64,000 nt of DNA from Frigoriglobus tundricola (lineage in GTDB: Bacteria; Planctomycetota; Planctomycetia; Gemmatales; Gemmataceae): positions 1,674,001 through 1,738,000 of the forward strand of contig NZ_CP053452.2 in assembly GCF_013128195.2 (NCBI RefSeq). The letters are read 5' to 3'. Position numbers and translations under genes: made by a program. Of the stretch, positions 27,721-35,826 are shown in pieces (positions within the stretch are counted from its first letter, which is position 1; each line of letters starts with the position of its first letter). The notes beneath the pieces are model-generated. The model was not told where the DNA came from. It saw nothing but the letters and a program-made list of their open reading frames with translations, and made no database searches.

Positions 27721-27783
27721 TTGTGGCACAGGCTTTCCAGCCCGTGCTTCCAAGCCACACAGGCTGGAAAGCCTGTGCCACAA
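27721..27783. repeat. Long inverted repeat between pfaD and pfaA
   Basis: Perfect 22-base arms (27721-27742 and 27762-27783; core GGCACAGGCTTTCCAGCC) with a 19-base loop. It lies 89 bases upstream of the pfaA start and 31 bases downstream of the pfaD stop, so it would fold in the intercistronic mRNA. Confidence 0.8.
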
Positions 27784-27813
27784 ACCATTGGACGCACTCA
27801 ACCGGAGCGGGTA

Positions 27814-29460
27814 TCACGCCAGCCGCGCCGCGACCTCCTCCGCGGGCAGCGGGCGGAGCGGGAAGCACGCGTCCGGGAGGTTCACGCCCTGTTGCCGGAG
27901 CGCCTGGCGCCTCAGAACCACGCACGCACCGTACAGCAGGTTCAGCGCGACCCCGACCACCGTCCGGTTCTGGGGCTGTTCGAGGTGCGACCCCTTCGCC
28001 CATTCGTTGAACGCGCCCATCGCCGGGCCGCACCACACCTGGTAGTCCACCAGCCGCCCGGCCTCGCCCGCGTTCGCCCACCGGCTCGAGAGCCCCAGGT
28101 ACCAGCGGAACACGAGTGCCATCCGGTGCCGCGGGTCGGTCTCGGCCTTCGCGAGCTGTGCCGGCTCCCGCTTCGCCCAGAAGTCGCGGGTCAGCGCCCA
28201 GACCTCCTCGAAGGTGGCCCGGAACTGCGTCTTCTCAACCTGGACGCGCTCGGCCGCGGGTATCGCTTCCCAACTGGTGTACGATTTGTACAGGTCGTAC
28301 AGTTTTTGTGCCCGCATCGCGAACATGGTGCCGCGCTTGAGCACCTGCACCTTCACGCCCATTTCGAACATATCGGCCGCCGGCGCCATGATGACATCGG
28401 CCTGTCCGGCTTCCGCCAGCATCTTCCGCACGCCGTCCGAACTGCCGGACTCGACACACGCCTGATTCACGCTCCCCGTGACGACGTACGCCGCGCCCAT
28501 CGCGAACGCTCCCGCCACGGACGCCGGTGTCGCGATGCCGCCGGCCAACCCGACACGCGGCGGGGACGCGTACTTGAACTGGGCCTGGAGGCGATCACGG
28601 AGGGCGATGATCGTGGGCAGGAGGGTGATCGCGGGGCGGTTGTCCGTGTGGCCGCCGCTGTCGGCCTCGACCGTGACGTCGTCGGCGACCGGAAAGCGTG
28701 CGGCCATCGCGACTTGCTGGGGCGTAACGTGTCCGGCCGCGAGCAACTCCTTGACGATCCGCTCCGGCGGCGGACTGAGGAACTTCGTCGCGACTTCGGT
28801 CCGTGACACCTTCGCCACGACACGGTTGAGCGGCACCACCAGCCCGCCCACGCCGCCGCGGAAGCCGGCGATCCGGTACCGGACGATGGCCGGAGTGAGG
28901 TCGAGGTAGGCGCTGGCTTCGACGAGCGGCACGCCCTTCTTGAGCAACAGTTCGGCCGTCGCCATTTCGTGCGCCGGCTCGTTCGGGCTGTGGATCAGGT
29001 TCACGCAGTACGGGCCGTCGCCGACGCTCGCTTTCATCCGGTCGATGGCGGTGCCGATGCGTTCGAGCGACAGCCCGGCGGCGCCGTAGCTGCCGAACAT
29101 CCCGGCGCGGCTCATCGCCTCCGCGATCTCGACGGAGGCGATGCCGTTCGCCATCGCGCCGGTCATGTACGCGAAGCGCACGCCGTGGTCGTGCCGAAAC
29201 GCCGGGTCACCAAGCTGTTCCGCGGGCAGCGGCGGCAGGTACGCCGCGACCGGCCGCCCCTCCTTCGCGGCCGTTCCGAGCGTAACCGTACCGCCACGGG
29301 CGACCGCCAGACCGCCGTTATCGTGAACGACGACCACCGGTGCGCGGAGGTCACCAATAGCGGCCTGGAAGCCTTCGGGTGTGTCCGTGGGCTGTGGGCC
29401 GTTCGGGAGCCAATGTCCGAGCGGGGGCGGACTTCCGTCGGTTCCGGCCGGGTGAATCAT
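27814..29460 (-). CDS. pfaD: PfaD-type flavin enoyl reductase of PUFA/polyketide synthases
   Basis: 548 residues of the PfaD family (nitronate monooxygenase-like TIM barrel, FMN-dependent trans-acting enoyl-ACP reductase). Visible family segments: FAYMTGAMANGIASVEIAEA, GMFGSYGAAGLSLERI, VNLIHSPNEPAHE, EADSGGHTDNRP, RVGLAGGIATPASVAGAFAM and VTGSVNQACVESG. The C-terminal third (NRTVVGVALNLLYGACVVLR near the end) is the helical part special to PfaD. It is the first gene of the locus on the minus strand; the pfaA start is about 180 bases downstream. It should saturate chosen double bonds and so set the unsaturation pattern. The length agrees with PfaD proteins. Confidence 0.93.
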   Translation of the reverse strand: MIHPAGTDGSPPPLGHWLPNGPQPTDTPEGFQAAIGDLRAPVVVVHDNGGLAVARGGTVTLGTAAKEGRPVAAYLPPLPAEQLGDPAFRHDHGVRFAYMTGAMANGIASVEIAEAMSRAGMFGSYGAAGLSLERIGTAIDRMKASVGDGPYCVNLIHSPNEPAHEMATAELLLKKGVPLVEASAYLDLTPAIVRYRIAGFRGGVGGLVVPLNRVVAKVSRTEVATKFLSPPPERIVKELLAAGHVTPQQVAMAARFPVADDVTVEADSGGHTDNRPAITLLPTIIALRDRLQAQFKYASPPRVGLAGGIATPASVAGAFAMGAAYVVTGSVNQACVESGSSDGVRKMLAEAGQADVIMAPAADMFEMGVKVQVLKRGTMFAMRAQKLYDLYKSYTSWEAIPAAERVQVEKTQFRATFEEVWALTRDFWAKREPAQLAKAETDPRHRMALVFRWYLGLSSRWANAGEAGRLVDYQVWCGPAMGAFNEWAKGSHLEQPQNRTVVGVALNLLYGACVVLRRQALRQQGVNLPDACFPLRPLPAEEVAARLA

Positions 29461-29633
29461 CGGGGTGTTTGCGGCGTCTTCGGGAGCGAATCAGTTACGG
29501 ATTACAGGCTATGGAATTCGGGCGGATCGTCTTGTCGGTCGCGGCGTTCCGCGACGAGGCCCGACGGGTAACCACTTTTTCCGTGTTTTGCTTGCGCCGA
29601 TACGAACGTCGCATCCGCCGTCGGACCGTTGTT

Positions 29634-29765
29634 GTAGGTCGCGGTCGAGGAGGCTTGGCGACGAGGCCCGACGGCCCTCCGCTTGGCGCATCTCGCTTGC
29701 GCGGAACCGCATATCGCATCCGCCGTCGGGCCTCGCGTGCAAAGCCACGCTCGACCGCGACCTAC
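29634..29765. repeat. Inverted-repeat-bounded element upstream of pfaD
   Basis: 16-base arms GTAGGTCGCGGTCGAG (29634-29649) and CTCGACCGCGACCTAC (29750-29765) bound 132 bases. Inside and just outside, the words GACGAGGCCCGACGG and CATCCGCCGTCGG recur in both orientations. It fills most of the 324-base gap 29461-29784, where I see no gene. The pfaD promoter should lie in the remainder. Confidence 0.7.
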
Positions 29766-29784
29766 AAGACGAGCCCGGTTCGCG

Positions 29785-30660
29785 TCAGAACAGATCGACG
29801 CGCCCGCCGAACCGACGGAGCAGTGCGGCTTGCCCCACCTGCCCGATGTTGGTGAACCGCAGGTTCAGGTGTTCGAGGCGGTCCGCGGCGCCGGTCGGCC
29901 ACCCCTCCGCGAGCGCGATGGCGCCTGCGTCGGTGATGTCGTTCCCGCCAAGGATCAGGCGTCGGAGATGTCCGGGCAAGGTGGTGCGAATCAGGTCGGT
30001 TACGCCCTGATCGGTGATGAGGTTGTTTGACAGATCGAGGCTGCGGAGAGAGGGAACGGAGAAATTGAACGCCAGATCGCAATGCAAATCGCTGACAGCA
30101 CAGCCTTCCAGATCGAGCGACTCCAACCGTGTCATTCGCTCGACACCATCGATCAGATCCTCTTCTGAAACGGAATACTCCGGGGCCAGGTCTTCGGGGT
30201 GATTGGAATAGCCACTGAGTTGAGTCACGCAGTCCGTGTGCGGGTTCATAAGGAACGCGAGCCACCGGTCAGCGACACCGGTCACACCAACACGAGGGAG
30301 CGGTCGCTGCCCCGCAATTCGCTCGGAGTGCGTGAGAAAACTCCTCACGGGTAACTCGATGAATTCTGGAAATCCCCGCCGGAACTCGATTTGCGTCTCG
30401 GCCGGCAGCACCGCAAGCGGCCCGAGCAGTTCGCCCCGATGGTCGTCGATCAGTTCCTGATTCCGCTGGAAGAGATCGACGTACTGGTTGAGAGCTTGCC
30501 GGGGCAGGTGATCGATTCGCGCGATCTCGATCTGCACGCGGATGAACTCGGCGCGCACGGGTCGGCCGTTCTCCTGTAGCCAGTCGGCGTACATGAGCCG
30601 CGGCGTGTCTTCGTGGGGGTTGGCCGCTATGGCAGCCAGGAGTGCGTTCTCGTCGGACAT
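29785..30660 (-). CDS. TIGR02996-type repeat-companion protein with leucine-rich repeats
   Basis: 291 residues. The N-terminus, MSDENALLAAIAANPHEDT followed by PRLMYADWLQENG and RAEFIRVQIE, is the short helical domain TIGR02996, described from Gemmata obscuriglobus and abundant in that genus. The C-terminal half carries irregular leucine-rich repeats (LESLDLEGC, LRSLDLSNNLITDQG, LRRLILGGNDITDAGAIAL, LEHLNLRFTNIGQVG). There is no signal peptide, so it is probably a cytoplasmic protein-binding module. Its end lies about 320 bases from the pfaD start; its 5' end is 19 bases from the cyclase stop codon, so it may be co-transcribed behind the cyclase gene. Confidence 0.85.
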   Translation of the reverse strand: MSDENALLAAIAANPHEDTPRLMYADWLQENGRPVRAEFIRVQIEIARIDHLPRQALNQYVDLFQRNQELIDDHRGELLGPLAVLPAETQIEFRRGFPEFIELPVRSFLTHSERIAGQRPLPRVGVTGVADRWLAFLMNPHTDCVTQLSGYSNHPEDLAPEYSVSEEDLIDGVERMTRLESLDLEGCAVSDLHCDLAFNFSVPSLRSLDLSNNLITDQGVTDLIRTTLPGHLRRLILGGNDITDAGAIALAEGWPTGAADRLEHLNLRFTNIGQVGQAALLRRFGGRVDLF

Positions 30661-30679
30661 GCGAGAATTGTACGCCGCG

Positions 30680-32497
30680 TTACCCCTTGGTTCCGAGCGG
30701 AATCACGCCGTCCCAGCCGGGCGGCGGGGTGCGGTTGTGCTTCAGGATGAACTCGGTCAGCACGTCCTTCCCGCGGTCGTCCGGCGGGACGTGGTGCAGG
30801 TGCTTGTACGCCGCGGTCCAGTCGCCCGCCAGGAACGCGTCGAGCGCCTTGTCGTACGCGTCGAGGTCGGCGTCGGTGAGACCGCCTTCTGTCTCGGTGC
30901 CCGGGGACGGAGCCGGCGGGATCAGTTCGGCCACGACGAGCGGCGTGTCCAGGCCATAGGGAAGCACTTTCACCATCCTTCGCACGCGCCCCACGTCGCG
31001 CGGGAGGTGGGCACGCACCGCGGCGGCCGTCGGCTCGTCGATCAGGATCGGCACGCGGAGCAACTTCGTCATGCTTTCCAGCCGCGAGGCGAGATTCACG
31101 ACCGGTCCGAACACGGTCACCTTCGCTTGCTCCGGCGTGCCGATCCCGCCGGCGACGGCGCGGCCGGTGGCGATCCCGATACCGATCCGGAAGTCGGACA
31201 GCGGGTGCGCCGGGTCGCGCGCGACCGCCTCGAACGCCGCCCGGATGCCGAGCGCGGCCCGACAGGCGTGCTCCACCTTCCCGGGTTGCTCCAGCGGCCA
31301 GCCCCAGAAGCCCATCGCCGCGTCGCCCAGAAAGTCCGCGATCGCACCGCGGTTGTCGAGGATGTTCCGCGTCATCAGGCCGAGGGCCGCGCTCACGCGG
31401 GTGAGCAGGTCGAGCAGGCGGTCGCCGGCCTCCTCCGCCTTGCGCGAGAACCCACGTAAATCGCCGAACAGGACGGTCACATCGGCCTCGCGCGGCTCCA
31501 GCGCCCGTGCCGGGTCGCCGCCGGAAATGACGCTCATGACGCCGGGCGAGAAGAACCGGCGGAACACCCCCTGCCGCTCGCGCAGCACCTGCACCTGACG
31601 GAGCGAGCCGAGGATGTCCGCGACCAGTTCGGTGAACTTCACGTCGTCGCGCAGTTCGTTCGACTCCCACGGCGCGAGCAGCGTCGAGGCCGCGGCCCCG
31701 TCGAACCGGCCGGCGACGTACAGTCCCCAGCCCTGGCACGCGTCGTAAAGGACGGGGGTGCAGAACGCCCAATCGAATTGCCCCTGGAGCGTAAAGGGGT
31801 CGTCCCCCGTCGCTTCGGGCGTCGAACCCCACACATGAAGGACCGTCTGTTTCTGTTCGGACACGGCCGCGGTCACCAGGCGCTTGCTCGGCTCGAACCC
31901 TCCGCCACTGGCACGGCGACGGTCCCAGTGGCGCACACTCACATGCCCATCCGTACCCGGAGGCAGTGCCACGACGGCGACCGCTTCCGCCCGCCGGATG
32001 CCCGCGAGCAGCATGTCCGCCAGTCGGCCGAACAGATCGGTCTCGTCAACGGCGCTGGAGATCACGTCGGGCAGCTTGCTCAGCACGTCGAGGCGGTGCG
32101 GCGCGTCGCGGAACGCGAGCCGGTCGAGTTCGTGGTGTGCGACCGTGCGTTCCTCTAGCAACGGCCGGTCGTCGCCGGGTTCACCCGGCGAAACGGGCTG
32201 CCGCACACCGTCGGCAAGCGTGAAGGTGGTGCGCCCGATGACGAACGACCCGCCCGGGAGCAGATCGAACGCGTCGCACTCACCGCCGGCGTGGAACATC
32301 GGGTTGGCGGCGCCCGGGAGCCGGCGCACCTTTACCTTTTTGCCGCGCGCGACGAGTTCGGCGTGCTTCCGCGCGAGGAACGGCTCCCACGGCACGGCCC
32401 ACTCTGCCGACGCCCGCCCGAGAGCGACTGGGACGTCGATTGGGAGCGCCTTGCGCCACGAATCCGCCGCGTTCGGTCCTTGCGCGATGAGGAACAT
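30680..32497 (-). CDS. FHA-GAF class III nucleotide cyclase
   Basis: 605 residues without transmembrane helices. An FHA-like domain sits at about 15-95 (VALGRASAEW, LARKHAEL, FVIGRTTF), so the protein may dock onto phosphothreonine of a Ser/Thr kinase such as the neighbour at 32708. A GAF-like domain follows (about 150-300). The C-terminal cyclase domain has VLFGDLRGFSRKAEE with the first metal Asp, FLGDAAMGFWG with the second, and GPVVNLASRLESM with the Asn/Arg pair of active class III enzymes. All key catalytic residues appear present. It should make cAMP or cGMP; the purine-selecting residues do not let me decide. The start is about 210 bases from the kinase stop, across repeat DNA. Confidence 0.88.
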   Translation of the reverse strand: MFLIAQGPNAADSWRKALPIDVPVALGRASAEWAVPWEPFLARKHAELVARGKKVKVRRLPGAANPMFHAGGECDAFDLLPGGSFVIGRTTFTLADGVRQPVSPGEPGDDRPLLEERTVAHHELDRLAFRDAPHRLDVLSKLPDVISSAVDETDLFGRLADMLLAGIRRAEAVAVVALPPGTDGHVSVRHWDRRRASGGGFEPSKRLVTAAVSEQKQTVLHVWGSTPEATGDDPFTLQGQFDWAFCTPVLYDACQGWGLYVAGRFDGAAASTLLAPWESNELRDDVKFTELVADILGSLRQVQVLRERQGVFRRFFSPGVMSVISGGDPARALEPREADVTVLFGDLRGFSRKAEEAGDRLLDLLTRVSAALGLMTRNILDNRGAIADFLGDAAMGFWGWPLEQPGKVEHACRAALGIRAAFEAVARDPAHPLSDFRIGIGIATGRAVAGGIGTPEQAKVTVFGPVVNLASRLESMTKLLRVPILIDEPTAAAVRAHLPRDVGRVRRMVKVLPYGLDTPLVVAELIPPAPSPGTETEGGLTDADLDAYDKALDAFLAGDWTAAYKHLHHVPPDDRGKDVLTEFILKHNRTPPPGWDGVIPLGTKG

Positions 32498-32532
32498 GAG
32501 CGCTTTTTCTCAAGGCGACCGGGCGACTTTTG

Positions 32533-32724
32533 CTTGAGGCGAGCTGGGGCGTAAGCCCCCCGAGGAAGCCAACGCATACGAGGAAGCCGAGGAAACTGAG
32601 TTTCTTGAGGCGAGCGGGGGGCGTAAGCCCCCCGAGGGAATATACGAGTAAGCCAACGCATACGAAGCTACCGAAGTGGCTCGTCTGTCTTCGTCCACTC
32701 GGGCGACTTACGCCCCCCGCTCGT
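32533..32724. repeat. Cluster of three GGGGGGCGTAAGCCCCC-type palindromes
   Basis: Two direct copies (32533-32564 and 32604-32636, each CTTGAGGCGAGC then the palindrome) and one inverted copy (32699-32724), plus a duplicated AAGCCAACGCATACG word. The core is the same as the arms of the pfaA insert at 27166-27255. The inverted copy supplies the last five residues and the stop codon of the kinase at 32708. Confidence 0.8.
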
Positions 32725-34936
32725 TGCCGGGAGTCGGTGTACCGGTTGCTCGCGCCGTGATGCCGGCGGGCAGCGAACTCCCGCCCGCGCCCGCCGCCCC
32801 GAACGTGCCCGCGGTGCCCGTCGGCAGTCCGGCCCAGCGCCGCAGCACGCGCGTCACCGGCGACCGCGGCGACGGGTCCATCACCAGCACCATCCCGCCC
32901 CACATCAGCCCCACCAGCCCCGTCACCAGCACGACCGCCATCAGGCCGACGTAACCGAGGCGCCACTGCAGCTCGCGCACCGGCCGCAGCGCCTCGTCGC
33001 GGCGCTCCTGTACCAGCACCACCCAGCCGGTGTCGGCACGTTCCGGACCGACCCGCACGCGGTGCACCGCCGCGAGCCACGGCCCCGAGTAGTCGGTGAT
33101 GCCGGGCGCGGCCCCACTCGCCCGCGAAACCGGATCGGTGTACGCCTGCGTGTTCGGGAGCGGCGCGGCGTCATCGCCCGCGTCGGCCCACTTCACGACC
33201 TCGTCGGCATAATACAGCGGCGGATCGGCGGCGCCCTTCATCGTGGCCCAGTACGGGTGCCGCAGGACGAGTCCGCGGCGGCCGTTCGTCGCGTCCGGCC
33301 GCGTGTCGATCAGGACCGCGAACCGGTCGGCGTTCACGGTCTCCGCTTCGGTCAGATCGATCGTCAGCCCGACAACGCCGATCGGTTTGTGGTCCGCCCC
33401 GTCGCCCGGCACCGGCACGCTGAACGCGACCGACCAGACGTATTCGCTGTTTTGCAGCGCGCGGCGGAAGGCGACCGACCGGTGCGGGCCCTCAATGATG
33501 CCCGCTACAGGCGGCGGGGTCGTCGCGGGGCGCTCGCCGAGACCGGAGAAGTAGTCGCGGTAGCCGCGGTACTGGTGGCGGTGGTCCGGGAACGGCGGGG
33601 CGGTGCCGCGCTGGTAACCGGCGGCGTCGTCCGCGAACCAGACGGACGCCTTATCCGGCGCCGGGAACTGCTTGTCGCCGCGCTCCTTTCGCTCGGCGAG
33701 CAGTTGGTCGAGCTTCGGCCCCGCGGTCGGATCGTCCTTGATCCGCTCGCCGCGCTGGAGGAGTTCGCGCAGGTGAACGTGGCGGGCCATCGCTTCGAGC
33801 TGCACGTACCGCAACTGGATGTGCGCCGCGAACTGCCGGGCCTGCGCCTGCGCCGCAAAGCGATTCGCTTCCAGCGACCGGCTCTCGACGCCGGTCTCGG
33901 CCGTTCCCACCGTTGTGCGGAACAAATACTGGCCGATGATGGCCATCAGCAGGAACAGCGCCGCGAACGTCAGCCCGGTGATCCAGAGCAGCGGCTTGCG
34001 CGCCCGCTGGAGGTGCCACGCATCGAGCGCCGCGACCACCGCCTGCGGGTTCGGGAACCGCTTGTTGGGGGCCGGTTCGAGGCACCGGTCGATGATCGCG
34101 GCCAGACCGGCATCGACGCCCGGTACGACGCGGTGCGCGTTGGGTCTCGGTGCGTCGAGGATGAGCTTGCGGTACGCGGCGAGTTGGGCATCGATCGGGC
34201 CGCTCGTGGCGACACCGGACGCGCCCGGCTCGTCGCGGTGGGGCGGCCGGCCGGTCAGCATGCGGTACATGACCGCGCCGAGGGCGTACACGTCCCACCG
34301 CGCGTCCGGCGCCGCCGTCAGGTCGGCCTGCTCGGGGGCCATGTAGAACAGCGTGCCGAGGGCGGGCGACATCTCGTTGGTGAGCCGCGACTGGCCGAAG
34401 TCCGCGAGCCGCGGCTTCTTGTCGTGGTCCAGAAGGACGTTCGCGGGCTTCAGGTCGCAGTGGAGGATGCCCTTGTCGTGGGCGTGGACGAGCGCGACGG
34501 CCACCTCGCGGAAGAGCGCCACCGCGTCGTGGGCCGACGGCCGGTAGTCGCGGAGCAGGTCTTCGAGCGACCCGTTCTCCATGTACTCCATCACGTAGTA
34601 CGGCGGGTCGGCCTCCCAGCCGATCTCGAAGAGCTGCACCACGTAGCGGTCGGAGAAGAGGTACCGGAGCTTCTCGACCTCGCGGGCGAGCGCGCCCCAG
34701 TCCAGCCCGCCGCGGCGGGTGAAGAACTTGATCGCGACGCGCCGCCCGCTGTTCCGGTTGACCGCGGTCCACACTTCGCCGTACGCGCCGTGGCCGAGGA
34801 ACTGTTCACCGTCGTAACCCGGCACCTTGACCGGCAGCCGCACGCCGCGCAAGCTCAGCGCGCGGGCCGCGTCGCGGTCGGCATCGCCCATCACGGGTGT
34901 GTGCCCGGAGTCGCTCACGGTGGCCGAGTCTCCCAT
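32708..34936 (-). CDS. Membrane Ser/Thr kinase with extracytoplasmic sensor
   Basis: 742 residues from the ATG at 34934-34936 (MGDSATVSDSGHTPVMGD); the frame opens further upstream but that part is Arg/Pro-rich. Kinase domain near residues 40-310: glycine loop LGHGAYGEVW, Lys in VAIKFF, HCDLKPANVLL and ADFGQSRL. Cys replaces Arg before the catalytic Asp, so it is a non-RD kinase with little need for activation-loop phosphorylation. Transmembrane helix 1 (LLWITGLTFAALFLLMAIIG), a roughly 300-residue outer segment that reads like a double-Cache sensor, and transmembrane helix 2 (VGLMAVVLVTGLVGLMWGG) follow. The last residues (GNERGA and stop) come from a palindromic repeat. Likely an environmental sensor kinase; partner unknown, but the FHA cyclase downstream is a candidate. 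Confidence 0.88.
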   Translation of the reverse strand: MGDSATVSDSGHTPVMGDADRDAARALSLRGVRLPVKVPGYDGEQFLGHGAYGEVWTAVNRNSGRRVAIKFFTRRGGLDWGALAREVEKLRYLFSDRYVVQLFEIGWEADPPYYVMEYMENGSLEDLLRDYRPSAHDAVALFREVAVALVHAHDKGILHCDLKPANVLLDHDKKPRLADFGQSRLTNEMSPALGTLFYMAPEQADLTAAPDARWDVYALGAVMYRMLTGRPPHRDEPGASGVATSGPIDAQLAAYRKLILDAPRPNAHRVVPGVDAGLAAIIDRCLEPAPNKRFPNPQAVVAALDAWHLQRARKPLLWITGLTFAALFLLMAIIGQYLFRTTVGTAETGVESRSLEANRFAAQAQARQFAAHIQLRYVQLEAMARHVHLRELLQRGERIKDDPTAGPKLDQLLAERKERGDKQFPAPDKASVWFADDAAGYQRGTAPPFPDHRHQYRGYRDYFSGLGERPATTPPPVAGIIEGPHRSVAFRRALQNSEYVWSVAFSVPVPGDGADHKPIGVVGLTIDLTEAETVNADRFAVLIDTRPDATNGRRGLVLRHPYWATMKGAADPPLYYADEVVKWADAGDDAAPLPNTQAYTDPVSRASGAAPGITDYSGPWLAAVHRVRVGPERADTGWVVLVQERRDEALRPVRELQWRLGYVGLMAVVLVTGLVGLMWGGMVLVMDPSPRSPVTRVLRRWAGLPTGTAGTFGAAGAGGSSLPAGITARATGTPTPGNERGA

Positions 34937-35188
34937 GCCCAGAAACAGCGGCGGGCCGCCGGCTTGCGCCGCGCGCGTCGAAAGATACTGTACGCCGGTG
35001 GTTCTGGCGCCGCTACGAGTTCGGCTTCGACGAGGTGCAGGGGAACGCGCTCCAGCAAAAACCGGATTCGCCGCCGCACCTAAATAAATGTGCGGCGGCG
35101 AAGCGGGGGACGGGTGCTTTGTTGAAATGTTGAGGAGTTTTCGGGCGTGTCGCGAAGCGCACCGCACTTCCCAAACACCGCGCGCCGA

Positions 35189-35815
35189 TCAGCCCTTTCC
35201 CAATACCCCGTCCACTACCCAGCACCCGCGGACGTGCGGCCCGTTGCCCCGACAATGGCCCAGTACGTCGGTGTCGTCGCAGCCGGCGTCCTGGAGCGCG
35301 TCCGCGAGAATGGGCAGTGCGGAGAAGTCGCGCGACTCGTACAGCTGCCGCGCGAGTGACACCGCGGTGCCCGTGCGCCACGGGGCGAAATCGACCGGTC
35401 GGAACGGGTTCCCGAAGATTTCGCGAAGGCCCCCCCGCGGCAAGACGGCATCGGCTCCTGAATCCTTCAGGGATGCCAGCACCCAATGTGCTTCGTCGTA
35501 GATGTCGTCTCCGACCGTGAATTGAAGGAGACCCGCGCGACTGCTGGAGAGCCCCCTCCCAATCCCTGTCCGCTCTTCCAGTTCCGGGTGCAGAACCGCC
35601 CAGTCGTCCGAGCCCACATTCACTTCGTCGTCGGCGATCCGTTCGGCAAAAGCAAGGACTTCGGCTTCCGCTCTCTCGATCTGCGCGGGCAACTGGTGAC
35701 GCACGCAAGTGCAGACGAAGTGTCGGAGCTTCCGTCGACTGATGACGAAGTGCCTCGCGATGAGCTGGATCAGCTCGTGCGGATCCGCTTCGCGCAGCCA
35801 CGCTTCTTCGCTCAT
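35189..35815 (-). CDS. Planctomycete family protein ending in an HVRGCWVVD block
   Basis: 208 residues starting MSEEAWLREADPHELI. It contains RKLRHFVCTCVRHQL, GLREIFGNPFRPV and LPILADALQDAGCDDTDVLG, and ends with HCRGNGPHVRGCWVVD and then GVLGKG. I recall this block order from a multi-copy family restricted to Gemmata-like planctomycetes (often starting MTEAEWL, with IFGNPFRP and HVRGCWVVD); no function is assigned to it. No signal peptide. It follows the histidine kinase gene after an 11-base gap, so the two are probably one operon. Confidence 0.7.
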   Translation of the reverse strand: MSEEAWLREADPHELIQLIARHFVISRRKLRHFVCTCVRHQLPAQIERAEAEVLAFAERIADDEVNVGSDDWAVLHPELEERTGIGRGLSSSRAGLLQFTVGDDIYDEAHWVLASLKDSGADAVLPRGGLREIFGNPFRPVDFAPWRTGTAVSLARQLYESRDFSALPILADALQDAGCDDTDVLGHCRGNGPHVRGCWVVDGVLGKG

Positions 35816-35826
35816 CCCTCTCGTCC

